From the NCBI RefSeq assembly GCF_023073915.1, contig NZ_JADPKK010000023.1, positions 372,001 to 436,000 on the forward strand: DNA of 64,000 nucleotides, given 5' to 3'. The notes below the pieces were generated by a model. It ran no database searches. It was given only the letters and a program-made list of their open reading frames with translations, and was not told where the DNA came from. The position numbers were made by a program, and so were the translations under genes. Below are positions 16,581 through 24,163 of this stretch, in pieces. The stretch is from Bradyrhizobium sp. 149 (GTDB taxonomy: Bacteria; Pseudomonadota; Alphaproteobacteria; Rhizobiales; Xanthobacteraceae). Every line of letters begins with the position of its first letter. Positions within the stretch are counted from its first letter, which is position 1.

Positions 16581-17633
16581 ATGAGCCGTTTCTGGAGTCC
16601 GGTCGTCCACACGCTTTCGCCCTACGTCCCCGGCGAGCAGCCGAAGCAGGACGGAATCGTCAAGCTCAATACCAACGAGAATCCCTACCCGCCCTCGCCG
16701 CGCGTGCTGGCGGCGATCGCATCGGCTGCGGAGCGACTGCGCCTCTATCCCGATCCGCGCGCCACACGCCTGCGCGAGGCGATCGCGGCCCATTGCGATG
16801 TGGCGCCCGAGCAAGTCTTCGTCGGCAACGGCTCCGACGAGGTTCTAGCCCACACCTTCCAGGCTCTTCTGAAGCACAATACGCCGCTTCTGTTTCCCGA
16901 CGTCACCTACAGCTTCTATCCCGTCTATTGCGGCCTCTATGGAATAGCGCACGACGAGGTGCCGCTCGATGCCGCAATGAGGATCGATATCTCCGGCTAC
17001 AGGCGACCATCGAGCGCCGTCCTTCTCTGCAATCCGAACGCTCCTACCGGCATCGCACTTCAGCGGGACGCAATCGCATCGCTGCTCACCGAACAGCCGG
17101 ACCGGCTGGTCGTGGTGGACGAGGCCTATGTCGATTTCGGTGCCGAGAGCGCCGTGCCGCTGGTCGCACACCACGACAATCTGCTGGTCATCCAGACCTT
17201 CTCGAAGTCGCGCTCGCTCGCTGGCCTGCGGGTTGGTTTTGCCATCGGCCAACGACCGCTGATCGAAGCGCTGGAACGGGTGAAGGACAGCTTCAACTCC
17301 TATCCGGTCGATTGCCTCGCCATCGCCGGTGCCGTCGCCGCGATCGAGGACGACGGCTGGTTCCGAGAGACCCGGGCCCGTATCATCGCAAGCCGCGAAA
17401 CGCTGGCCCGCGACCTTGGACAACTCGGCTTCGAGGTGCTGCCGTCGCTTGCAAACTTCGTCTTCGCGCGCCATCGAAAGCGGAGCGGAGCAGATCTCGC
17501 GGCAGCACTTCGCCAGCGTGGCGTTCTGGTCCGGCATTTCGGAAAGCCGCGGATCGAGGACTTCCTGCGCATCACGGTCGGGACGGAGGCCGAGTGTGCC
17601 CGGCTTGTAGAAGTGCTGCGCGGCTTGATCTGA
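16581..17633 (+). CDS. hisC: HisC-type aminotransferase (histidinol-phosphate aminotransferase family)
   Basis: 350 residues, class I/II PLP-dependent fold. The PLP lysine is Lys209 in Phe-Ser-Lys-Ser-Arg-Ser-Leu-Ala-Gly. Other family marks are Asn-Thr-Asn-Glu-Asn-Pro-Tyr near the N-terminus, Asn-Pro-Asn-Ala-Pro-Thr-Gly, and Asp-Glu-Ala-Tyr. It would convert imidazole-acetol phosphate and glutamate to histidinol phosphate. It is not in a his operon, so it may be a second copy or act on another aromatic/keto substrate. ATG 16581 was chosen over TTG 16572; TTGGAG lies just before it. Confidence 0.85.
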   Translation: MSRFWSPVVHTLSPYVPGEQPKQDGIVKLNTNENPYPPSPRVLAAIASAAERLRLYPDPRATRLREAIAAHCDVAPEQVFVGNGSDEVLAHTFQALLKHNTPLLFPDVTYSFYPVYCGLYGIAHDEVPLDAAMRIDISGYRRPSSAVLLCNPNAPTGIALQRDAIASLLTEQPDRLVVVDEAYVDFGAESAVPLVAHHDNLLVIQTFSKSRSLAGLRVGFAIGQRPLIEALERVKDSFNSYPVDCLAIAGAVAAIEDDGWFRETRARIIASRETLARDLGQLGFEVLPSLANFVFARHRKRSGADLAAALRQRGVLVRHFGKPRIEDFLRITVGTEAECARLVEVLRGLI

Positions 17634-17856
17634 GCCCGGCGGTCTCGGCATCGGCCAATGTCAAAGGATGCGGCCGAAGGTGGGCCTCGTGCCATGCCCG
17701 CCCGCGGCTTTGATTTCCGGTCAAATTCGGGGTACCAAACCGCTCCGCCGCTGCTTTGCACGACGATACCCTCAGGGAAATATACGTGAAACACCTCCGC
17801 AGCGCCGAGATCGACGCTCCCAAAACATTGTGGCCGGCGCCGAAGCTCAGGCACGG

Positions 17857-18555
17857 ATGAACGACTTCGCGCGATCCATCGGCGCCGCATTCACGCTGAT
17901 CGGCGAGGCCGATTCAGAGCTTCTGGGCATCGTCGGACTGTCGGTGCGCGTCAGCCTCACCGCCAGCATCGTCGCGCTTCTGATTGGTGCACCGTTCGGA
18001 GCCCTGCTTGCGATCACCCGGTTTCGCGGGCGGCAGGTCATCATTGTCCTGACCAATGCCTTGCTTGGCCTTCCGCCGGTCGTGGTCGGGCTCGCGCTTT
18101 ACCTTCTGCTGTCGCGGTCCGGCCCGCTCGGGGCGGCCGGCCTGTTGTTCACGCCGGCGGCCATGGTGATCGCGCAGGCGCTGCTCGCGACACCGATCGT
18201 GGTCGCACTGGTGCACCGGCCGGCGAGCCTGCTGTGGGCGGAATATGGCGACCTGGCACGGATCGACGGGCTGTCAACGTTGCGCAGCATCGCACTTTTG
18301 TTCGCGCTGGGCCGAACCTCGCTGCTGACGGCCTTTCTCGCAGCCTTCGGGCGTGCGATCGCCGAGGTTGGCGCCATCCTCATCGTCGGCGGCAACATCC
18401 GCGGCTTCACGCGCACGATGACGACCGCGGTCGCGCTGGAGACCAGCAAGGGCGACCTGCCGCTGGCGCTCGGGCTCGGGTTGATCCTGCTTGCCCTCAG
18501 CGTCGCAGTGTCGACTGTCGCCTTCCTGCTAGTGGGACGCGTTGGGGAAAAATAG
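17857..18555 (+). CDS. tupB: Tungstate-type ABC transporter permease
   Basis: 232 residues with about five membrane segments and the permease loop Ala-Phe-Gly-Arg-Ala-Ile-Ala-Glu-Val-Gly-Ala, which contacts the ATPase. It resembles TupB/ModB-like permeases of tungstate uptake. ATG 17857 follows a weak ribosome site. The gene runs head-on into tupA on the other strand; their 3' ends overlap by 27 bp. No ATP-binding subunit is encoded nearby. The 223 bp after hisC contain no other gene. Confidence 0.82.
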   Translation: MNDFARSIGAAFTLIGEADSELLGIVGLSVRVSLTASIVALLIGAPFGALLAITRFRGRQVIIVLTNALLGLPPVVVGLALYLLLSRSGPLGAAGLLFTPAAMVIAQALLATPIVVALVHRPASLLWAEYGDLARIDGLSTLRSIALLFALGRTSLLTAFLAAFGRAIAEVGAILIVGGNIRGFTRTMTTAVALETSKGDLPLALGLGLILLALSVAVSTVAFLLVGRVGEK

Positions 18556-19338
18556 CTGCTCGCCTCCGACCTTGTAGCCGGCGATGGCCTCCTGCCCCTT
18601 GGAAGAGATCAGCCAATCGATGAAGGCCTGCCCGTCCTGCGCCTTGACGTTCGCATGCTTGGCCGGATTGACCAGCATGACCCCATACTGGTTGAACAGC
18701 CGCTTGTCGCCTTCGGTCAGGACGGCAAGCTCGCCGCGGTTCTTGAACGACAACCAAGTGCCGCGGTCCGACAGCAGATAGGCATTCGACGACGACGCCA
18801 TGTTCAGGGCCGGGCCCATGCCTTGGCCGATCTCGCGATACCAGCCGTCCTTGGCGGCACCGAGGTCGACGCCCGCGTCCTGCCAAAGCCGCAGTTCGGC
18901 CGCGTGCGTGCCGGACTTGTCGCCGCGCGAGATGAACGGCGCCTTCGCGGCTGCGATCTTGCGTAGCGCCTCGGCCACGTCCTTGCCGCCGGCGATCTTC
19001 GCGGGATCGCTCTTCGGCCCGACAATGACGAAGTCGTTGTACATGACGTCAAAGCGCTTCACGCCCTGCCCTTCGGACATGAACTTGTCCTCGGCAGGCC
19101 TGTCATGGACGAACACGACGTCTGCATCGCCGCGTCGCCCCATGTCGAGCGCCTGCCCCGTGCCGACGGCCACGACCTTGACGTCGATGGCCTCGGCCTT
19201 CGAGAACAGCGGCAGCAAATAGCCGAACAGCCCCGACTGTTCCGTCGATGTCGTCGAGGCCACGGTGATGGTGCGATCCTGCGCGAATGCGATCGTGGAC
19301 CAGAGCAAAACCGCTGCGAAGGTCAGTATCCTTTTCAT
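18529..19338 (-). CDS. tupA: Tungstate-binding periplasmic protein
   Basis: 269 residues with a Sec signal (cleavage after Ala-Phe-Ala). The mature protein begins with the TupA anion-binding signature Ser-Thr-Thr-Ser-Thr-x2-Ser-Gly at about 28-36, and carries Arg-Gly-Asp-Lys-Ser-Gly-Thr-His in the second lobe. These features mark high-affinity tungstate (or molybdate) binding proteins. It is convergent with, and overlaps, the tupB permease. Mo/W enzymes at 7.1-9.9 kb and 50.1-52.4 kb would use such an importer, but no regulatory link is visible. Confidence 0.88.
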   Translation of the reverse strand: MKRILTFAAVLLWSTIAFAQDRTITVASTTSTEQSGLFGYLLPLFSKAEAIDVKVVAVGTGQALDMGRRGDADVVFVHDRPAEDKFMSEGQGVKRFDVMYNDFVIVGPKSDPAKIAGGKDVAEALRKIAAAKAPFISRGDKSGTHAAELRLWQDAGVDLGAAKDGWYREIGQGMGPALNMASSSNAYLLSDRGTWLSFKNRGELAVLTEGDKRLFNQYGVMLVNPAKHANVKAQDGQAFIDWLISSKGQEAIAGYKVGGEQLFFPNASH

Positions 19339-19457
19339 GCGTCGTCCTTACACCAGATGCCGGATTTTCCAAACCCTGCGGCCGGTGGAGCCGTGCAGGG
19401 AACCTCGACATTCGCCGCAACGCGCTTGGTCATCATCCCTGCGGCGCTCCCCTGTGA

Positions 19458-19482
19458 GGAACGTCCGCTCCGCGCGCAAGTT
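19458..19482 (+). promoter_or_regulatory. EcfG-type promoter candidate
   Basis: GGAAC (19458-19462), 16 bases, then AGTT (19479-19482), close to the EcfG consensus GGAAC-N16/17-CGTT. It lies 29 bases before the start of the small secreted protein at 19512. Confidence 0.4.
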
Positions 19483-19511
19483 GTTGCCGAGTCAACCCAG
19501 GAGGAAACCAG

Positions 19512-19808
19512 ATGAAGAAGATCATTTTGGCATCCGCGTGCATCATGGCGCTGGCGACCGGCGGCGCCTTCGCGCAGACACAACCCGCCCCAGGCGCATC
19601 CGGACAAGGCGACGTCGGTCCTTCCTCGCGAGGCCCCGCGACCAAGGGTATGACGACCGGCACGTCGTCGAACATGCAGAACGAGGCCGCCGACAGCAAG
19701 GGCAAGCAGGCTCCGAGCGCCGGTGGCAGCAACACGAACAACATGGGCAGCCAAGCCGGCGGCGGCGCGGGCGCGGGCGCGGGCTCCGGCTCCGGCGCCG
19801 GAAAGTAG
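19512..19808 (+). CDS. Small secreted Gly/Ser-rich protein
   Basis: 98 residues. The signal peptide ends at Ala-Phe-Ala-Gln, then a low-complexity Gly/Ser/Asn/Gln segment ends in alternating Gly-Ala and Gly-Ser. CAGGAGG at 19498-19504 gives a good ribosome site. No known domain. A putative EcfG promoter and a strong bidirectional hairpin frame it as a single-gene unit. Similar in style to the protein at 9933. Confidence 0.7.
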   Translation: MKKIILASACIMALATGGAFAQTQPAPGASGQGDVGPSSRGPATKGMTTGTSSNMQNEAADSKGKQAPSAGGSNTNNMGSQAGGGAGAGAGSGSGAGK

Positions 19809-19826
19809 GCCGGTATCGATCGAAAA

Positions 19827-19856
19827 TCTGGAGAGGGCGGTCAGTCCCTCTCCAGA
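19827..19856. terminator. 11-bp perfect stem-loop, bidirectional terminator
   Basis: TCTGGAGAGGG, an 8-base loop, then CCCTCTCCAGA. It is 18 bases after the small secreted protein gene. On the minus strand the stem is followed by TTTT. Confidence 0.6.
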
Positions 19857-20087
19857 TAGGGCGGGCTGAGCGTCGTCAGCGTCGGGACGGTACCTCGTGA
19901 CGGCGCGGATTGGCCGCGGCTCGGCTCTTTCACCCAATCATCTTCGTGCAGCCAAAACTTGTCATTGCCGACGACGTACGCGAACGCGACGCGCGCGTCA
20001 CGCAGGGCTAGATGTTCTGCAATTGGTCCCATCCACATTGACATCAGTGTGACAGCCGGGGATTTTTACATTGCTGGCGAATCAGCG

Positions 20088-21119
20088 ATGGCCTCAAGCC
20101 GAGTACCTCTTGGACAACTCCCAGTGCTTTCGAGACTGATATCGTTGCTGCGCCGCATCCCCGCGGTGAATTGGGCGTTCACCCGGCTTCGGCCCTCGCC
20201 GCAGGGCGGCAGCATTGATGTCGCACCTGATACGGCAGACGCTTCGCTCGCCCGCATTGCCGAAATTGCAGAAGCCGCTCCGGCGCTCGACACCCGCATC
20301 AGCGCGGATGCGTCGCACTGCGATCCCGCGGTCGCCGCTTCAGCCGCCGAAGACGACACCGCCAGTCCCGTCATCGCGGAGAGCCGGTCGGAAGCGCCAG
20401 CCGAGGTCAGCGTCAGCGACGATTCATTCTGGGCGACGCTGACGGAAGTCGAGCCAGTCGTCGTGGAGGAAGCTTCAGTCGCGACCATCGACGTCGACCG
20501 CAAGCCGGTCGACGTCCCCGAACTCGTCACCAACAGCGATCCATCGTCCGAACTCGCGGCCGACGCCGAGCCCGTTGTCGCGGAGGTCTCGTCTGTCCGT
20601 ATTGAACTCGCTCCGGTTGATGCGCCCGCTCTCGTCGTCAACGGGGCTCATTCCTCTGTCGTCGATCTCTCCGCCAGTGCCGCGGAAATCTCCGCCGACA
20701 CGCCCAGCGCCGTCACGATTATCGAGCCTGCTCCGGCTCTCGTGTCTCCGGCTCTGGAGGTCCTCAGTGCACCGAAAGCTCGCCCGAGAGCCGCAGAACC
20801 CCTCGACCGCGCCGCGCTGATCCGGCAGCGCTGGGCGGAGACCGGGATCAGGATGTGGAATCCGCGACTTCACGGCGCCGGCGACGCCGCGCTGAACATC
20901 CAGGGCAGCGCCAGCCTGCTGCCGCCCGCGCCCGGCGAGACGATGCCGCGCTACGACAAGCTGGAATTCAGGATACTCGGCGGACAGATCGTCTGCGAAG
21001 GCGTCATCGTCGAGGCGCCCGTGCAGGCGAACCATCGCAGCTTCACCTCGCTCGCCGGCGCTGGAAAACTCGAGCGGGTCCGCGAACCCGTGCGGGAACG
21101 CCAGGCCGCGCTCGCCTGA
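20088..21119 (+). CDS. Protein of unknown function with Ala/Val/Glu-rich N-terminal region and conserved-looking C-terminal domain
   Basis: 343 residues from ATG 20088. Residues ~45-240 are low-complexity (Ala, Val, Ser, Glu, Asp, Pro), likely disordered. The last ~100 residues look folded: Ile-Arg-Gln-Arg-Trp-Ala-Glu-Thr-Gly-Ile-Arg-Met-Trp-Asn-Pro, later Tyr-Asp-Lys-Leu-Glu-Phe-Arg and a Gly-Gly-Gln-Ile-Val-Cys-Glu-Gly stretch. The frame is open back to 19959, but the upstream part crosses poor start contexts. No signal peptide or membrane segment. Function unknown. Confidence 0.65.
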   Translation: MASSRVPLGQLPVLSRLISLLRRIPAVNWAFTRLRPSPQGGSIDVAPDTADASLARIAEIAEAAPALDTRISADASHCDPAVAASAAEDDTASPVIAESRSEAPAEVSVSDDSFWATLTEVEPVVVEEASVATIDVDRKPVDVPELVTNSDPSSELAADAEPVVAEVSSVRIELAPVDAPALVVNGAHSSVVDLSASAAEISADTPSAVTIIEPAPALVSPALEVLSAPKARPRAAEPLDRAALIRQRWAETGIRMWNPRLHGAGDAALNIQGSASLLPPAPGETMPRYDKLEFRILGGQIVCEGVIVEAPVQANHRSFTSLAGAGKLERVREPVRERQAALA

Positions 21120-21187
21120 TCCCTCTTTGTCTTGGGGCCATGATGGGCGCGATGTGCTAGGCTGATGTCCTGAACACAGGAGATCAC

Positions 21188-21460
21188 ATGCCCGCAAGAT
21201 CATTGCGACTGGTCGTGATCGCCGCCCTCTGCGTCTCGCACACGTCGTTTGCAGAAGCCGGCAAGCGGCCGCGCCATGCGCTCGCCATAGATCAGGCTGC
21301 ACCCTACAAGGCCGATCGGCTCTCGTCTTCGCGCGGCGAGACGATCCTCGATGCGCCCGGCCAGACCACCGTGCTGACGCGTCAGGTTCTCGACGACAAG
21401 AACGCAACGAGCCTCAAGGACGCAATGCGCTCGACCGCCGGCGTGACGATCGGGCGCTAG
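21188..21460 (+). pseudogene. N-terminal stub of a TonB-dependent siderophore receptor
   Basis: 90 residues with a good ribosome site (CACAGGAGATCAC before ATG), a signal peptide, and the first part of a TonB-dependent receptor plug domain: Ala-Pro-Gly-Gln-Thr-Thr-Val-Leu-Thr-Arg-Gln-Val-Leu followed by Leu-Lys-Asp-Ala-Met-Arg-Ser-Thr-Ala-Gly-Val-Thr. Full receptors are ~700 residues. The frame stops inside the plug, and the next gene's 3' end lies 12 bp away, so the barrel has been lost by deletion. It could still be translated as a short periplasmic peptide. Confidence 0.7.
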
Positions 21461-21471
21461 GCCACTTGCGC

Positions 21472-22788
21472 TCAGGGGATCGGATAGCCCTTCCAGACCC
21501 ACTCCAGTGCTGACGGCAGCGTCTGCGCGATCGTCGGACGGTCGACGTGCTTGGCGTTGCGCACGAACAGAAACTGATAGTGGTAGCCCTTCTCCGCCAG
21601 CACCTTGGCCGTTAGCGCATTGGAGAGGGTCCAGTCGTGCATGCCGTCGGGAATGGTGGGGTTCGGATAGAACAGGTCCTGGTCGCCGCCGAAGAACCAG
21701 AAACGGATCGGCTTGGTCGGCGCAGCGACGATCAGCGGCACGCCGGGCGGCTCAGCCGGCGTGAGCACGCCGGCCTTCGAGATGAGGTTGGGTGTGGCCG
21801 GCCCCGTCCATGCGCTGTGATATTCCCAGGCGCCGCCGCGCAACGACGGGTCATGCGGCCATTGCTGGTTGACCATGGTCGGCGAGAAGGCCAGCACGCG
21901 GTGATAGAGCTCGGGATAGAACCACGCCATGGTGAAGGCTGCCACGCCGCTCGAACTTAGCCCCATGGTCGCACGCCCATCGGGATTTTTGGTCAGCCTG
22001 ACGTCGGCGTTCTTTTCGACCAGCGGCAGCACCTCACGCTCGACGAACTGCGCGTAGGTGCCTGACACCGCGTCATATTCCCGGCCCCGCTGGCTGCCTT
22101 GTGCGTCCTGTCCGCCATTGCCGATCTGGATTGCGATCATTGGCGGCACGCGGCGCTGCGCGATCAGATTGTCGAGCGTGACGGCGAGATCCTTGTACGC
22201 GTTGGAGCCGCCGTCGCCGACCACGATGAACGGCGCCTCGGTGCCGCGCACATATTGCGCCGGCACGTAGACGTCGATGGTACGCGACCAGATACCCGGG
22301 TGGCTGGTGGTGACGATCATGTGCGACTTGTCGTCGGGCGCCATGACGGTCGTCATGATCGAGGAATTGGTACAGCCGGCGGCGTCGTCGCGGATCAGAC
22401 CAGGATTGTAGATGGTGCTCTCCTTCGAGGACAGCGTGAAGGATTTGGTCGTCCCGTGGGGCACGCCCTCCTTCGCGATCGTCTCCGGCGCAGGATTGTG
22501 GGTGGGACCGATGATGAAATTGCCCTCGGCACCCGGTGGCGGCAGCGTTCCATCGGGCAGCTCGGTTGCACGCGGGTAATTGGGATTGGAGGGGTCGCGC
22601 GTCGGGGGCGTCGTCTTGAAGTCGAGACCCGCCGTATCGATGAAGAACGGGCCCGCCTTGTCGGCGGTGTTGGCCCCAGGCGGCACAGCCATGTTCTGTG
22701 CGACGCAGGCCGGCTGCGAGACCGCGACGGAAGTGAACGAGACGAGGGAAATCAGCGTCCCCGCAAGAACGGAGAATGAGTTGGTCAT
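21472..22788 (-). CDS. Exported alpha/beta-hydrolase esterase (enterochelin-esterase-like)
   Basis: 438 residues with a Sec signal. The C-terminal half has the esterase D/Fes fold: nucleophile elbow Gly-Leu-Ser-Ser-Ser-Gly, an Asp region in Gly-Gly-Asp-Gln-Asp-Leu-Phe, and a catalytic His in Asn-Ala-Lys-His-Val-Asp. The N-terminal ~190 residues look like an extra beta-rich domain. GGGAG lies 6 bases before ATG 22788; the frame stays open to 23193 without homology. A TonB-receptor stub follows it and a B3 lactamase is divergent, so it may have belonged to a siderophore or polyester/ester uptake unit (inference). Confidence 0.78.
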   Translation of the reverse strand: MTNSFSVLAGTLISLVSFTSVAVSQPACVAQNMAVPPGANTADKAGPFFIDTAGLDFKTTPPTRDPSNPNYPRATELPDGTLPPPGAEGNFIIGPTHNPAPETIAKEGVPHGTTKSFTLSSKESTIYNPGLIRDDAAGCTNSSIMTTVMAPDDKSHMIVTTSHPGIWSRTIDVYVPAQYVRGTEAPFIVVGDGGSNAYKDLAVTLDNLIAQRRVPPMIAIQIGNGGQDAQGSQRGREYDAVSGTYAQFVEREVLPLVEKNADVRLTKNPDGRATMGLSSSGVAAFTMAWFYPELYHRVLAFSPTMVNQQWPHDPSLRGGAWEYHSAWTGPATPNLISKAGVLTPAEPPGVPLIVAAPTKPIRFWFFGGDQDLFYPNPTIPDGMHDWTLSNALTAKVLAEKGYHYQFLFVRNAKHVDRPTIAQTLPSALEWVWKGYPIP

Positions 22789-23053
22789 TTGAGCTCCCGG
22801 TCCTGGCGAGTCTTTCTGGCTCGCCTTGGCGCAAAGTATGACGAGCCGCCTGCGCGCGGTCAAACCCCAGCCGGCCGCGTTCCAGCAATGGCCGCCATGC
22901 TCAAACGGACAGGGACGGTTATTCCGCGCATGCCACGAAATTTCGGGACACGTGGCCGTTGCTGCCGCACCTCTCACGACGTAGCTTGCCGGCCGGCCGT
23001 GCCGCGAAGGCGGCACGCGATCAAAACGACAAGAACAATAAGGGAGACCAACG

Positions 23054-23938
23054 ATGAAAAAGCTCACGGCCGCGCTCTGCGCGCTGGCGTTCCTCGCAAC
23101 CGGCGCGCAGGCGCAGACCGTCAAGGATTTCGTTGCCGCAGTCACCAAGAAATGGACCACGCCGTTCGAGCCATTCCAGCTGATCGGCAACATCTACTAT
23201 GTCGGAACCGATGGTATCGCCGTCTACGTTATCAAGACCTCGCAGGGCCTGATCCTGATGGATACAGCGCTGCCGCGGTCGACCGGCATGATCAAGGACA
23301 ATATTGCGAAGCTCGGTCTCAAGGTCTCTGACATCAAGATCATCCTCAACACGCACGCGCATTTCGACCACACCGGCGGCTTCGCCGAGATCAAGAAGGA
23401 GACCGGCGCGCAGCTCGTGGCCGGCGAACGCGACAGGCCGCTGCTCGAAGGCGGCTATTATCCCGGCGACGAGAAGAACGAGGATCTTGCCTTCCCGGCG
23501 GTGAAGGTCGATCGTGCCGTGAAGGAAGGCGACAAGGTGACGCTCGGCGACACCACGTTGACGGCTCACGCCACACCCGGCCATTCGCCTGGCTGCACGA
23601 GCTGGGAGATGACCGTCAAGGACGGCAATCAGGACCGCGAGGTGCTGTTCTTCTGCAGCGGCACTGTGGCCTTGAACAGGCTGGTCGGCCAGCCGACCCA
23701 TGCCGGCATCGTCGACGACTACCGCGCGACCTACGCCAAGGTGAAGGCGATGAAGATCGACGTGCTGCTCGGGCCGCATCCCGAAGTCTATAGCATGCAG
23801 GCCAAGCGCGCGGCGATGAAGGACGGAGCGCCGAACCCGTTCGTCAAACCGGGCGAACTCGCAACCTATGCCACCGGCCTGTCCGAGGAGTTCGACAAAC
23901 AGCTCGCCAAGCAGACCGCCGCGATCGAGAAGAAGTAG
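23054..23938 (+). CDS. Subclass B3 metallo-beta-lactamase, BJP-1-like
   Basis: 294 residues with a signal peptide ending at Ala-Gln-Ala. Zinc ligands of subclass B3 are all present: His101, His103, Asp105, His106 (Thr-His-Ala-His-Phe-Asp-His), His177 in Gly-His-Ser-Pro-Gly and His242 in Gly-Pro-His-Pro-Glu. Cys181 and Cys201 can form the B3 disulfide. From memory the sequence is almost the same as BJP-1 of Bradyrhizobium japonicum, a periplasmic carbapenem-hydrolysing enzyme. AATAAGGGAG precedes the start. It is divergent from the esterase and ends in a strong hairpin. Resident chromosomal gene; no mobile context. Confidence 0.95.
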   Translation: MKKLTAALCALAFLATGAQAQTVKDFVAAVTKKWTTPFEPFQLIGNIYYVGTDGIAVYVIKTSQGLILMDTALPRSTGMIKDNIAKLGLKVSDIKIILNTHAHFDHTGGFAEIKKETGAQLVAGERDRPLLEGGYYPGDEKNEDLAFPAVKVDRAVKEGDKVTLGDTTLTAHATPGHSPGCTSWEMTVKDGNQDREVLFFCSGTVALNRLVGQPTHAGIVDDYRATYAKVKAMKIDVLLGPHPEVYSMQAKRAAMKDGAPNPFVKPGELATYATGLSEEFDKQLAKQTAAIEKK

Positions 23939-23955
23939 CGGTCATCGGAGCATCC

Positions 23956-23986
23956 GCACACCTGTCCTCGACGAGGAGAGGTGTGC
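23956..23986 (+). terminator. Stem-loop after the B3 lactamase gene
   Basis: GCACACCTGTCCTC pairs with GAGGAGAGGTGTGC (13 of 14) around a 3-base loop, 17 bases after the stop. No T-run. The remaining bases to 24163 show only a short palindrome (GGTCTGA-G-TCAGACC, 24150-24164) at the end of hutU. Confidence 0.55.
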
Positions 23987-24163
23987 GCGCGCGACTCGCA
24001 CCATTGATGATGCGACTGTACGCTGAGCCGATTCGTGCGCGCACAACAGTCGATCGCGGCATTGAAGACGATGGGCTGCCCATGCACGGCGACGCGATCG
24101 ACGATTATCTCGCAAAAGAACGCCAGCGCCTCGACGGAACTAGGGTCGTGGTCTGAGTCAGAC

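Noticed and set aside
19841..20044. 67-residue minus-strand frame starting Met-Ser-Met-Trp-Met-Gly-Pro
   Set aside because: Plausible composition in part, but no ribosome site and it runs over a terminator hairpin at its 3' end. Not supported enough to call.
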